Assembly: GCA_016872835.1 (NCBI GenBank)
Contig: VGYX01000011.1
Span: forward strand, 1-64,000
Direction: 5' to 3'
Length of the DNA stretch: 64,000 bases
From: Planctomycetota bacterium
Lineage (GTDB): Bacteria > Planctomycetota > Phycisphaerae > Phycisphaerales > SM1A02
The notes beneath the pieces are model-generated. The model was given only the letters and a program-made list of their open reading frames with translations. It did not search any database and was not told where the DNA came from. Shown one piece after another: positions 42,452 through 52,474 of the stretch. Both the position numbers and the translations under genes were made by a program. Each line of letters starts with the position of its first letter. The stretch's first letter is position 1.

Positions 42452-43729
42452 TCAGGGCTGCATCGACCGCTCGTCATTGAGCGGCACGTACGTCCAACCC
42501 GCGGCGGCGCGGACCAGCAGGTCCAGGCGCACGCCGGTGTGGTGCCACTCGATCGCTCGGATGGCGTCGGTGGAGACGAGTCGCTCCACCAGCGGCAGCG
42601 GATCGGCGGCCAGACCCGGGAAGCCCGCGCGAAGGATCGCCGCGTGACGCTGCGCCCAGGCGCGTGCCGGTCGCAACGACGCGGCCTGATCGATCCAGGC
42701 GAGCAGGTGCAGTCGACCTGACTCGTCAGTGGCGAACTCCACCTGCGGATGACCGGGGCAGCGGATCGCGACGGGCCACAGGCCAGGAATGCACGGCGCG
42801 ATCGCGTCGGGCAATCCGCCCACCACCAGCGGCGCCGAAATCATCGGAACCACCGAAGCGGGCACCGAGGCGGCGACGGAAGGCGTCGCCTCGGCGAAGA
42901 CGGGAGCGGCGGGCGGCATGGTTGCGGGCCGCACGACCGAAGGTGCCACCGGCCGTGGCATCACCGGCGTGGGCTGCGGTGCGCCAGGCGCCGCGCCGCG
43001 CGCCCATGCTGCGGCGCCGGCGGTGCGGATCGCGGCCAGCAGCTCCGCCGGCTGCACCACCTCGCCGTAGAAGCGCTGCTCGCTCACCGCCGTGCGCTCA
43101 AGCCGCGGAAACGCACCAGCCAAGGGAACAGGCTGCTGCAGGAAAGCCTGCGACGCTGTGCTCACGGTGGCTGCCGCATCCTTGGCGGCGCCCTCCTCGC
43201 ATCCCACGATCGCGATCGGCGTGAGCGGCGCGCTGCGGCCCGCATTCTTCGCCGATTCCACCAGACGGCGCACCCACTGGTACGCCGCCACCGTCGCGGC
43301 CTCGTCGCCACCCGACACCACCACGGCCTCGTCAGCCTCGAGCGCCGACACCGTGTCGATCTCACCACCCGATCGCGGAACCACGAACCAGCGGCGCGCG
43401 ACGGTGGCGGCCTGCAACAGCCACGCAGCCAGGTCACCACATGCACTCTCTGCGACGCCGGTCGCGTTGAGCATCGCCACCTGCACGCCGTCGCCGGCCA
43501 TGCGGATGAGCGCGCTCGGTCGCGCGTCCAGACGCGCCGCCACATGCCAGATCCACGGATGCGCCAGCACCGGCAGGTTGCCCGGCACCAGCGGCGTGAT
43601 CACGGCGGCGCCCTCCCTCGACGCCGACGAGGCCGCGCGACTGATGACGGCTTCCATGCCGCCCGTGGAGGTCGGCTCGTGATCGCCCAGAAAGAGCGAG
43701 GCGAGCCGATCGAAACGATCGTCGATCAT
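42452..43729 (-). CDS. Hypothetical partner of a ParA-like ATPase
   Basis: I do not recognise this 425-residue protein. It has an N-terminal alpha/beta part (residues 1-200), a central Pro/Ala-rich linker (about 240-310), and a C-terminal domain including GLWPVAIRCPGHPQVEFATDE and WIDQAASLRPARAWAQRH. It is translationally coupled to the ParA-like gene (ATGA overlap at 43726-43729), which suggests the two proteins work together, for example as cargo or adaptor. Confidence 0.7.
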   Translation of the reverse strand: MIDDRFDRLASLFLGDHEPTSTGGMEAVISRAASSASREGAAVITPLVPGNLPVLAHPWIWHVAARLDARPSALIRMAGDGVQVAMLNATGVAESACGDLAAWLLQAATVARRWFVVPRSGGEIDTVSALEADEAVVVSGGDEAATVAAYQWVRRLVESAKNAGRSAPLTPIAIVGCEEGAAKDAAATVSTASQAFLQQPVPLAGAFPRLERTAVSEQRFYGEVVQPAELLAAIRTAGAAAWARGAAPGAPQPTPVMPRPVAPSVVRPATMPPAAPVFAEATPSVAASVPASVVPMISAPLVVGGLPDAIAPCIPGLWPVAIRCPGHPQVEFATDESGRLHLLAWIDQAASLRPARAWAQRHAAILRAGFPGLAADPLPLVERLVSTDAIRAIEWHHTGVRLDLLVRAAAGWTYVPLNDERSMQP

Positions 43730-44703
43730 GCTTGGCCCTCCGCCTTGGCAGGCTCGGAGGGCGTGTCCTGTGTCGGCGCCGACGCGTCGATCTCGGCGCT
43801 GAAGCCCGCGTGCGCACGCATGCGCGCAAGCAGATCGGCCACACGCGGGCTTGCCGGCTCGGCAGGTTCGGTGGCGAGCGGCTGCACCGGCATCGCGATG
43901 GTGTTGCCGGCGCTCGCGCGCGTGCACGCAGTCGGATGCTCCATCAGCCAGTCGACCAGCCGCACGAAGTCCTCGCAGGCGGGACTACCCGGCGCGTACT
44001 CGGTGATGGGCTGACCGAATCCTGCTGCCTCGCGCAGCACCTCATGCTCGCGGATCGAGAGCGGCAGCGTGGTCGCGCCATGTCGGCGCTGGATCGCCGC
44101 GTGCAGATCGCTCGCCAGCTTGGCATCGGGGCGGTGCAGCGTGGGAAGAATGTGCAGCGGAAGCGGACGACCCAGACGTGCGGCCATCGCCTCGATGGTG
44201 GCCACCTGACGCTCGGAACCCTTCAGCGCAAAATAGCCCGTCTCGACGGGTACCAGCGCCTCGTCCGCGGCACGCAGTGCGTTGAAGGTCAGCAGGCCGA
44301 TGGTCGGCGGGCAGTCGATGATGCACCAGTCGAAACGATCCACGAGTCGATCGAGCAGCTTCGCCAACCGAGCGTCGCGATCGGCGACGATCGCGAGTCC
44401 GCCGCGCGCCGCCTCAAGGCCCGCCAGCGCCACGGTGCTTGGCGCCAGTCGAAGGTTGCGCGCGACCTCCCACAGCATGCGCTCGGGGTTTTCGCCGCCG
44501 ACCGGCTCGGCAAGCAGCGCCTCGGCGATGCCCGTCTCGATGCGGTCTTCCGGAACGCCCAATCCCGCGGCGCAGTGGCTCTGCGGATCCAGATCGACCA
44601 GCAGCGTGCGCAACCCCCGTGCGGCCAGGGTGGCCGCAAGGTTGATGCTGGTGGTGGTCTTGCCACAGCCACCCTTCTGATTGACGATCGCGACCGTCCG
44701 CAT
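43726..44703 (-). CDS. ParA/MinD-type ATPase
   Basis: The 325-residue protein has the deviant Walker A KGGCGKTT at residues 10-17, the LDPQSHCAAGLG motif and DWCIIDCPPTIGLLT. The C-terminal 80 residues are an unconserved Pro/Glu/Ala tail. No parB and no parS-like repeats accompany it, and dnaA is 15 kb away, so it is an orphan that probably positions something other than the chromosome. It shares an operon with the unknown 425-residue protein. Confidence 0.88.
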   Translation of the reverse strand: MRTVAIVNQKGGCGKTTTSINLAATLAARGLRTLLVDLDPQSHCAAGLGVPEDRIETGIAEALLAEPVGGENPERMLWEVARNLRLAPSTVALAGLEAARGGLAIVADRDARLAKLLDRLVDRFDWCIIDCPPTIGLLTFNALRAADEALVPVETGYFALKGSERQVATIEAMAARLGRPLPLHILPTLHRPDAKLASDLHAAIQRRHGATTLPLSIREHEVLREAAGFGQPITEYAPGSPACEDFVRLVDWLMEHPTACTRASAGNTIAMPVQPLATEPAEPASPRVADLLARMRAHAGFSAEIDASAPTQDTPSEPAKAEGQA

Positions 44704-44839
44704 CCGTGCGTCCGCTGGCCTCGGGCGACCCCATCCGGGGGTCTCGGCGCGTCCCCGCGCGCCTCCGGCGCGCACCTACAGGGACGCTTCGTCATCGGCT
44801 TGAGCCCGCGCGCGACTTCGCTATTCCCCGCGGGGTTCT

Positions 44840-45943
44840 TCAGGCGCCGACGGCGGACCAGCCGGCGTCCACGATGGCGTCGGTCGCGTCGTCCAGCACC
44901 GCAGGCTGACCCGGGCCACGAAGCAGCACGAGACGCCTGCGCCCGCCGGAACCCTTCTTGTCGAAGCCCATCGCGACGTTCAAGGTCGCACGATCCACCG
45001 ATGTCGGAACCTTGGTTGGCAGCCCGACTTGCGCAAGCGCCGCCGCAACCTCGGCTGGGTCCGCGTCTGGCCACCAGCCCGCGGCCCTGCTTGCGGCGAC
45101 CGCCGCGACCAGCCCGATCGCCACGGCCTCGCCATGACGAAGCCGATCGTGCAACACCGATTCCAGCGCGTGTCCGAACGTGTGGCCCAGATTCAGGTGG
45201 GCCCTCTCGCCGCACTCGAATTCGTCCCGGCTCACCACTGCCGCCTTGATCGCGACGGAACGACGGACCAGTTCCTCCAGCGCGACGGGCTCGCGCGCCA
45301 GGATCGACGCGCACGTGCCGCGCATCCACCGCAGCATCGCAGGATCCGCGATCAGCGCGTGCTTGACGCACTCGGCCAGCCCGCATCGGAAGTCCCGGTC
45401 CGACAGCGTGGCCAGGGTGTCCACGTCGCACAGCACCCACGACGGCGCATGAAAGGCGCCCGCGAGGTTCTTCCCAAGTCCACCCTTCGGCAGCGGCAGG
45501 TTCACCGCGGTCTTTCCGCCGATCGACGCGTCGACCATCGCCAGCAGCGTGGTCGGCGCCATCACCAGCGGAATGCCACGAAGGAACGTGGCGGCGGCGA
45601 AACCGGCCAGATCGCCCGCGATGCCGCCTCCCAGTGCGACCAAGGCATCGCCGCGTTGCATGCCGGCCTGCAGCATGGCGGCCCATACGCGCTCGACTGC
45701 GGCGATCGACTTCTCGTTCTCGTCGGCCTGCAGCGGCACGACATGCACGCGCAGTCCCGCCGCCTCCAGCGACGCGTGCGCGGCGGGCGCCCATCGCGTC
45801 CGCACACCCTCGTCCACCGCCAGCATGATCACGCGCGCGCCCGGCACCGCCTTGCGGACACCCTCGCCCAACACCGACAGGCCACCTCGGCGCACCGAGA
45901 TCGCGCAGTCGCCGCGGCTTCCATGCACGCAGGGATCAGCCAT
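44840..45943 (-). CDS. aroB: 3-dehydroquinate synthase
   Basis: AroB carries out the second shikimate step (DAHP to 3-dehydroquinate). The 367-residue enzyme shows the NAD-binding block ALGGGIAGDLAGFAAATFLRG, PTTLLAMVDASIGGKTAVN, the zinc-ligand segment GLAECVKHALI, and the ligand histidines in NLGHTFGHALE and RHGEAVAIG. The length matches the family. No other aro genes are adjacent. The 136 bp downstream, before the ParA-like gene, contains only a GC-rich palindrome (CCCCGCGGGG). Confidence 0.96.
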   Translation of the reverse strand: MADPCVHGSRGDCAISVRRGGLSVLGEGVRKAVPGARVIMLAVDEGVRTRWAPAAHASLEAAGLRVHVVPLQADENEKSIAAVERVWAAMLQAGMQRGDALVALGGGIAGDLAGFAAATFLRGIPLVMAPTTLLAMVDASIGGKTAVNLPLPKGGLGKNLAGAFHAPSWVLCDVDTLATLSDRDFRCGLAECVKHALIADPAMLRWMRGTCASILAREPVALEELVRRSVAIKAAVVSRDEFECGERAHLNLGHTFGHALESVLHDRLRHGEAVAIGLVAAVAASRAAGWWPDADPAEVAAALAQVGLPTKVPTSVDRATLNVAMGFDKKGSGGRRRLVLLRGPGQPAVLDDATDAIVDAGWSAVGA

Positions 45944-45983
45944 GCCCGCATCCTCCCTTGGATTTGCGCGCGCGGCAAGCGGC

Positions 45984-47816
45984 TCAGGCCATCGCGGCCT
46001 GGAGACCGTGGAAAGCACGGAACTTCGCGGCACCCTCCTTGGTGAAGTAGAAGTCGAGCAGGCGCGAGGGCATGATTCGGAGATCCATGTAGATCAGCGC
46101 GTCGACCACATTGCCGAAGTCGGGATCCACGTTGAACGCGATCACCTTCGCGTTCAGGTTCAGGTACTGGCGCAGCAGCACGGGCACGCTTCGGCCGCCC
46201 GCCTCGATCTCGCGGACCAGACGCTCCACGTCGTCCATGTTGCGCACCACCGCGCGCGTGTGCTCGGGATCCCAGTCCACGAAGGGCGTGGTGTCCGGCG
46301 GATTGCGCGGACGCACGGACTCCGCGAACGCGCCGACCGCTCGATAGCGCGACAGGAACGCCATCATCAGCTTCTTCGACATGCTCTGATACTCGTCGCT
46401 GATGCTGACGGGGCCGAACATGATCGTGTAGCGCGGGTCGCGCACCGCCACCGCCGCGAGGCCCTTCCACAGCAGCAGCAGCGGCGCGGGCCGTCGCTGC
46501 CACGCCGGCGAGACCCAACTGCGACCCAGTTCCAACGCCGGACCGAGCGACGCCACGGCCGAGGGCGGATACGCGAAGAGTGTGCTGGTGTAGAGACCAT
46601 CGAGGCCCTGCTCAGACAGGATCCTGTCGGTGAAGCCGAGCCGGTAGCCGCCCACCACCTCGTGCGATCGCGCGTTCCACACGAGCAGCTGCTCGTAGCG
46701 CGCATCGAAACGATCGATGTCGATCGCCTGTCCCGTGCCCTCGCCGACCGAGCGGAACGCGATCTCGCGCAGGCGGCCGATCTCCAGCATGGTGAGCGGA
46801 ATGCGCTCGCTGTGCGTGAGATAGACCTCGAACTCGCCCGACCGCAGCAGCAGATCGCTCGCGGGGAGCTTCGCGAGTTCCGCCGCGAACTCCGCGGCCT
46901 CGTGCTGCGGCCGCTCGGGCACCGGCAGCGGCGAAAGCACGTTGGGTCCACCGCGGCGAGGCTTCTCGAGCCGTGTTCGCAGCAGGTAGGTCCGCACGCG
47001 CAGGTAGCGCATCGCGTCGTTCTCGTCGCCCTGCGCCAGGAGTTCATCGGCGGGAATCGGCGTGCCGACCACCAGGCGGATCGCGCGACCCTGCATCCGG
47101 TAGTACTCGCGTGCCAGCAGCAGCGTGCGCAGCATGGGGTGGATGAGGCCGATCAGCTGGAAGAGCCAGCTGTTGCCGCCGTTCACGAACACCGGCATCA
47201 CGGTGGCACCGGTGCGGCGCACCACGCGCGCGACCTGCGTCTGCCAGTGACCGTCGATGGAGTGCCAGCGGCCCCAGCGGATGTGGCTCACCTCGCCCGC
47301 CGGGAACACGCAGACGCAGTGCCCATCCTTCAGCCACTCCACCACCTGCCGCAGCGAGCGGCGATTCGTGCCCTGACTGTCCTGCTCGTTCAGCACGCTC
47401 GCCACGAACACGCGGCCCTGCACCACAGGCAGGTCGGCCATCAGGCGGTTCGCGATGAACTTCACGTCCGGACGGACGCGCTCCATCATGGAGGCGAGCA
47501 CCTGCGGATCGGCGCCTCCGTAGGCGTGGTTTGCGACCACCAGCAGCGGGCCGGTGCGCGGAATGCGTTCAAGATCGTCGTCGGTCACCACGCCGCGAAG
47601 ACCGGTCACCCGGTTCAGGCGCTCCAGTTCGGTGCCCTCGCGCGGCAGCTCGTTGCAGCGACGCTGCAGACGGCGGATCAGGTGCAGCCCGACGATTCGG
47701 TCGATGAACGGTGCAAGCAGCCACCAGGCCCACCGCAGTGGCGCGGGGCCGCCGATCGGGGGAAGGCGTGGGCCGATCTCGTCTCGCGTGACCACCGGCG
47801 GAAGGCTATCCGCCAT
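45984..47816 (-). CDS. Bifunctional acyltransferase, OlsF-like (ornithine lipid synthesis)
   Basis: The 610-residue protein combines a PlsC-type acyltransferase (VVANHAYGGADPQVLAS with the NHxxxxD motif, then FPAGEVSHIRWGRWH) and a C-terminal OlsB/GNAT-like acyl-ACP-dependent N-acyltransferase (EFEVYLTHSERIPLTMLEIG, VVGGYRLGFTDRIL). This O-acyl plus N-acyl fusion is the OlsF arrangement that makes ornithine lipids. The order is PlsC first. The start at 47816 is the first conserved-looking ATG. tRNA-Glu lies 60 bp upstream on the same strand. Confidence 0.82.
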   Translation of the reverse strand: MADSLPPVVTRDEIGPRLPPIGGPAPLRWAWWLLAPFIDRIVGLHLIRRLQRRCNELPREGTELERLNRVTGLRGVVTDDDLERIPRTGPLLVVANHAYGGADPQVLASMMERVRPDVKFIANRLMADLPVVQGRVFVASVLNEQDSQGTNRRSLRQVVEWLKDGHCVCVFPAGEVSHIRWGRWHSIDGHWQTQVARVVRRTGATVMPVFVNGGNSWLFQLIGLIHPMLRTLLLAREYYRMQGRAIRLVVGTPIPADELLAQGDENDAMRYLRVRTYLLRTRLEKPRRGGPNVLSPLPVPERPQHEAAEFAAELAKLPASDLLLRSGEFEVYLTHSERIPLTMLEIGRLREIAFRSVGEGTGQAIDIDRFDARYEQLLVWNARSHEVVGGYRLGFTDRILSEQGLDGLYTSTLFAYPPSAVASLGPALELGRSWVSPAWQRRPAPLLLLWKGLAAVAVRDPRYTIMFGPVSISDEYQSMSKKLMMAFLSRYRAVGAFAESVRPRNPPDTTPFVDWDPEHTRAVVRNMDDVERLVREIEAGGRSVPVLLRQYLNLNAKVIAFNVDPDFGNVVDALIYMDLRIMPSRLLDFYFTKEGAAKFRAFHGLQAAMA

Positions 47817-47876
47817 CGGCTTTGGTCCTGTCACGCCATGCTCAGGATTCGGTGAGGGCCGTGAAGCCTTCAGAAG

Positions 47877-47951
47877 TGACCCCAAGGGGATTCGAACCCC
47901 TGTCCCCACCGTGAAAGGGTGGTGTCCTAGACCGGGCTAGACGATGGGGCC
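47877..47951 (-). tRNA. tRNA-Glu (TTC)
   Basis: A 75-nt cloverleaf on the minus strand: acceptor GGCCCCA/TGGGGTC, anticodon stem CCACC/GGTGG with loop CTTTCAC, giving anticodon TTC, and T-loop TTCGAAT. CCA is not encoded. It differs from the second tRNA-Glu mainly in the anticodon arm. Confidence 0.97.
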
Positions 47952-48263
47952 GGTCGGGCGAGCGGCGAAGCATACGCCAACGGTTGCCCGAAAGCGACGG
48001 CGGGCAAAGGCGGCGCAGGCCCCCGCTCTTCCTGGAGAGAAAGAGCCCGTGGAGGCGGGCCTCGAGCCACCACCCACGTTGCCGAGAGAAAGAAACAGAG
48101 CCCGCGGAGGCGGGCTCTGAAGCATGTCTCGCGCGGCGGCGGAGGCCGCCGCCTCATTCTGCATCGCGGTCGCGAAATCCGCCGCACTTTCCAGCAACAG
48201 AGCCCGCGGAGGCGGGCTCTGAAGCAAGTCTCACGCGGCGGCGGAGGCCGCCGCCTCAATCAG
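47952..48263 (-). repeat. Spacer with duplicated hairpin units between two tRNA-Glu genes
   Basis: No gene is seen in these 312 bp. Two nearly identical 63-bp units (48094-48156 and 48196-48258) each contain a 9-bp hairpin AGAGCCCGC-GGAG-GCGGGCTCT and an 8-bp hairpin GCGGCGGC-GGAG-GCCGCCGC (plus-strand reading); a degenerate partial copy of the first hairpin lies near 48044-48064. On the minus strand the hairpins are followed by T-rich runs (GTTTCTTTCTCT after the middle copy), so they probably end or process the tRNA-Glu(CTC) transcript. Confidence 0.85.
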
Positions 48264-48338
48264 TGACCCCAAGGGGATTTGAACCCCTGTCCCATCCGTG
48301 AGAGGGATGTGTCCTGGACCGGGCTAGACGATGGGGCC
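48264..48338 (-). tRNA. tRNA-Glu (CTC)
   Basis: A 75-nt minus-strand cloverleaf with the same acceptor arm as the neighbouring tRNA-Glu. The anticodon stem CATCC/GGATG holds loop CTCTCAC, giving anticodon CTC (codon GAG). The T-loop is TTCAAAT. CCA is not encoded. The near-identity to the TTC copy points to local duplication. Confidence 0.97.
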
Positions 48339-48394
48339 AGGGTTGGGAAGGATAGCCGGAACCTCGAAAGGCCTCAACCCTGTAAGTTCATCGC

Positions 48395-49039
48395 ATGCGG
48401 CCGCTTCTGCTCTGCCCGACCCGCTTCGAGAACGGCCATGTCCGTTCTTTGGCCCGCCACTTGGGCACCGAGTGCCAGGTCATCGGGGTGGGGTGCGGAT
48501 GCGAGACCCTGCTCCGACGCATCGCCGAGGCGCACCCCGGACCCCGCACCGTGCTGCTGGCGGGCATCGCCGGCGCGCTGCGTGACCATGCGACGGTAGG
48601 TCGGGCGTTCCTCGCCGAGCGCGTGATCGACGAACTCGGCGCGGTCCATCTTCCGACGATCGTCTCGGGCATGGATCGGCTGCCGCTGACCTGCTCGCGC
48701 GACGTGGTGGTGGGCGAGGCCGCGCGTGAGGCCACGGCGGCGCGGACCGGCGCGGCGATGGTGGACATGGAGTCGGGGCCCTTCGCGCGCGTGGCGCAAT
48801 CGTGCGGTTGGCGATGGGGCGTGCTGCGCGGCATCAGCGACGACGCGGCGCGCGAACTTCCACATGAGGTGATGCGTTGGCTGCGCCTGGACGGCGGGAC
48901 CAACTGGGGCAATCTTGCGATCGATCTGGTGACCAAGCCGCGACTCTGGTCGCCGGTCGCAGCGATGGTGCGACACGCCAACGCCGCCATGCACAGCGTG
49001 CACGACGCACTACCTGCCCTGCTGCGAGGCACGCCATGA
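48395..49039 (+). CDS. Nucleoside phosphorylase/nucleosidase-superfamily protein
   Basis: The 214-residue protein has a short PNP/UDP-fold pattern: VLLAGIAGALRDHATVG (phosphate or ribose loop region), then MVDMESGPFARVAQSCGWRW with the conserved ribose-binding M-E-S, and LRGISDDAA with the base-contacting Asp. MTA/SAH nucleosidases, futalosine hydrolase and hopanoid-associated HpnG all belong here, and the sequence does not choose between them. TAAGTT (48383-48388) ends 6 nt before the ATG. Its TGA overlaps the nadD ATG. Confidence 0.75.
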   Translation: MRPLLLCPTRFENGHVRSLARHLGTECQVIGVGCGCETLLRRIAEAHPGPRTVLLAGIAGALRDHATVGRAFLAERVIDELGAVHLPTIVSGMDRLPLTCSRDVVVGEAAREATAARTGAAMVDMESGPFARVAQSCGWRWGVLRGISDDAARELPHEVMRWLRLDGGTNWGNLAIDLVTKPRLWSPVAAMVRHANAAMHSVHDALPALLRGTP

Positions 49040-49662
49040 GCGCCATCACGCTGGTGTACGGCGGAAGCTTCGATCCACCGCACGCGGTGCACACACGCAT
49101 CGCAAGCCAAGCCGCGGATGCCGTGGGTGCGCGACGAATCGTGGTGATTCCCGCGGGCGTGAATCCACAGCGGCGCGACGCGCCCCCCGCGGCGCCCGAA
49201 CACCGACTGGCGATGTCACGACTGGCCTTCGCGGCGGAGCCACGCGCCACCATCGACGATCGCGAGATCCGCCGCGCCGGCCCCAGCTACACCGTCGACA
49301 CGCTGGAATCGCTGGCTCGCGAGCAGCCGTCCGAGCGATTCCGGCTGCTGCTGGGCGGCGATCAGGCGCTCAACTTCACCACATGGCGGAACCCCGACCG
49401 CATCGAGTCGCTTGCCGAACCGGTCGTGGTGCCGCGTCCCCCGCTTGATGCCGACGCGCTGCGTGCGGCGCTTCGTGAACGCATGGGTGAGCACGCGCGG
49501 CGATGGATGGATCGTGTCCTGCCGATCGCGCCGGTCGACGCAAGCAGCACGCAGGCACGCGCGCAACTCGCGCGCGGCGAACGCCCGTCGCCGGTTGTGG
49601 TCGCCCCCGCGGTGGTCGACTATGCGCTGCGGCACGGCCTGTACCGGCCGGCCGCGCGTTGA
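49036..49662 (+). CDS. nadD: Nicotinate-nucleotide adenylyltransferase
   Basis: NadD adenylates nicotinate mononucleotide in NAD synthesis. The 208-residue enzyme has the nucleotidyltransferase motif YGGSFDPPHAVH at its start, LLGGDQALNFTTW in the middle and the C-terminal ASSTQARAQL (usual S-S-T-x-I-R) that binds ATP. It is coupled to the nucleosidase-like gene by an ATGA overlap. The frequent partners rsfS and obg are not next to it. Confidence 0.95.
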   Translation: MSAITLVYGGSFDPPHAVHTRIASQAADAVGARRIVVIPAGVNPQRRDAPPAAPEHRLAMSRLAFAAEPRATIDDREIRRAGPSYTVDTLESLAREQPSERFRLLLGGDQALNFTTWRNPDRIESLAEPVVVPRPPLDADALRAALRERMGEHARRWMDRVLPIAPVDASSTQARAQLARGERPSPVVVAPAVVDYALRHGLYRPAAR

Positions 49663-49668
49663 GTTGCA

Positions 49669-50625
49669 TCACCAGGGCTCTTCGAACAGCAGGTGCACCA
49701 CGGGCATGCGGCCTCGCATCGGCAGGTCCGCGAGTTCCTCGGGCCGCTCGTCGAAGGCCACGCGGTCCAGCGTGTAGAAGCTCTGGAAGGACCAGCGCCC
49801 GTCGGCCTCGAGACGGCACGCGGCCAGGCGCTCGACCTCGGCCACGCTGCCAGCGGTGGCCCACATGGTCACGTAGGCGCCGCCGCCCTCGCCGCGGGCA
49901 TCGCGACAGAGCGCGATGCCGTACCACAGCGTGTTGCCGAGTTCGCGGCCACCCTCGTCCAGATTGGTCTCGCGATCCACGTCGATCTCGAGCGCCCATC
50001 GCTCGCGCAACTGCAGCAGCACCTCGTCGAGGTCCGGGCTCTGGTCGTCGTCGATCTGGAGAACCTCGCGGACCTGGGACGGCGGCCCCTCCTCGTCGAG
50101 ATCCTCGGGCCAGGTCTCCTCGACCTCGCGCAGCGAGTGACGACGAAGCATGCGCTCCACGCGGTCCTTCATGTCCTCGGGCACATGGATCAGCAGGCCC
50201 TTCCAGCTGTCGAGGAACACCTCGACGAAGGGTTCCTCGGCGTTGGCACCGACACCCACGCTCGCGTCCTCCAGGATCACCGGCTCGAACGCCTCCCACG
50301 TGTCGAGGAAATCCTCGAAGGGCACCGGACGCTGCGCGATGTAGACGTCCATGCTTCGGTAGGCGTCGCGGCTTCCGACTTCCACGATGGGCGTGATCTC
50401 GTCGGGCAGCAGGCCGAACGCCTCGCGCACCAGTCCGACCATGCGGTCATGGCTCGCCACGACATGGAAGCTCCAGCAGTCCGGCTCGCCGTCCTCGCCC
50501 TCGTGGAACTCCAGCGTGTAGCCCTGCGTGGGCACCGGAAGGTTCAGGGGCTCGATGCCGAGGGGCAGCGCGAAGGAGCCGAGGACCGCGCGCTGGAGAT
50601 CTGTGCGAAGCTTGTAGTTGCGCAT
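49669..50625 (-). CDS. Hypothetical acidic protein
   Basis: An uncharacterised 318-residue soluble protein, strongly acidic (e.g. ETWPEDLDEEGPPSQ; IDDDQSPDLDEVL), with Trp/Phe-rich beta segments (CWSFHVVASHDRMVGLVREAF, RWSFQSFYTLDRVAFDERP). No signal peptide, membrane segment or catalytic motif is apparent. TACCAT on the minus strand lies about 21 nt before its ATG. It is convergent with nadD and not obviously linked to the liv operon downstream. Confidence 0.75.
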   Translation of the reverse strand: MRNYKLRTDLQRAVLGSFALPLGIEPLNLPVPTQGYTLEFHEGEDGEPDCWSFHVVASHDRMVGLVREAFGLLPDEITPIVEVGSRDAYRSMDVYIAQRPVPFEDFLDTWEAFEPVILEDASVGVGANAEEPFVEVFLDSWKGLLIHVPEDMKDRVERMLRRHSLREVEETWPEDLDEEGPPSQVREVLQIDDDQSPDLDEVLLQLRERWALEIDVDRETNLDEGGRELGNTLWYGIALCRDARGEGGGAYVTMWATAGSVAEVERLAACRLEADGRWSFQSFYTLDRVAFDERPEELADLPMRGRMPVVHLLFEEPW

Positions 50626-50717
50626 GTCGGGAACCGAAGTCGACCCTGATGGTAGCGCGGTGATCGCTCCGGCCCTAACGCAAAATGTGCTCGAAATTCC
50701 CGACGGAACCGGGTGAG

Positions 50718-51433
50718 TCAGTCGCCCAGATAGGCTTCCTGCACGCGGCGATCCTGCAGCAGCTCGGCACCCGTGCCGGCCAGCGTGATGCGACCCGTCT
50801 CCATCACGTAGGCGCGATCGGACAGCCGCAGCGCGGCGCGCGCGTTCTGCTCGACCAGCAGGATCGTCATGCCCTCGGCGCGAAGCTGTTTCACCGCCTC
50901 GAAGATGCGCGCCACCAGGATCGGCGCGATCCCCATGCTCGGCTCGTCCATCATGAGCATGCGCGGACGACTCATGAGCGCGCGACCGATCGCGAGCATC
51001 TGCTGCTCACCGCCCGACAGCGTGCCGCCCTGCTGCTTCTCTCGATCACGCAGGATCGGGAAGAGCGCATGCACGTGATGCAGATCCTTCGTGATGCCGT
51101 CGCGATCGTTGCGTCGATAGGCGCCCATCTCCAGGTTCTCGCGCACCGTCAGGCGCGGGAAGATGCGCCGACCCTCGGGCACGTGCGCAAGACCGCACGC
51201 CACCACCTCGTGCGCGGGCAGCGCGCCCAGATCGCGGCCCTCGAAGCGCAGCGAACCTGCGCGCGCCCGAAGGATGCGCGAGATGCATCGCAGCGTGCTG
51301 CTCTTGCCCGCGCCATTGGCGCCGATCAGGCTCACGATCTCGCCGGCACGCACCTCCAGGCCGACCTCGTGCAGCACGTCGATCGGGCCGTAGCCCGCGC
51401 AGAGTCCCTGCACCTGCAGCATCGCGGCGCCGC

Positions 51434-51437
<4 letters not shown>
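50718..51437 (-). CDS. livF: Branched-chain amino acid ABC transporter ATPase LivF
   Basis: The 239-residue ATPase has Walker A GANGAGKSST, the signature LSGGEQQMLAIGRALMSRP and Walker B LMMDEPS, with the LivF-type end QDRRVQEAYLGD. It is the last gene of livKHMGF, overlapping livG by ATGA, and pairs with LivG to power import through LivHM. Nothing in it departs from the family, in contrast to LivG. Confidence 0.96.

Positions 51438-52470
<1,033 letters not shown>

Positions 52471-52474
<4 letters not shown>

Noticed and set aside
47952-48263. A second CsrA-binding RNA (GGAG loops on the plus strand)
   Set aside because: No promoter or terminator on the plus strand; stems are very strong and near-identical, and the minus-strand reading with T-rich flanks behind tRNA-Glu fits terminators or processing signals better.
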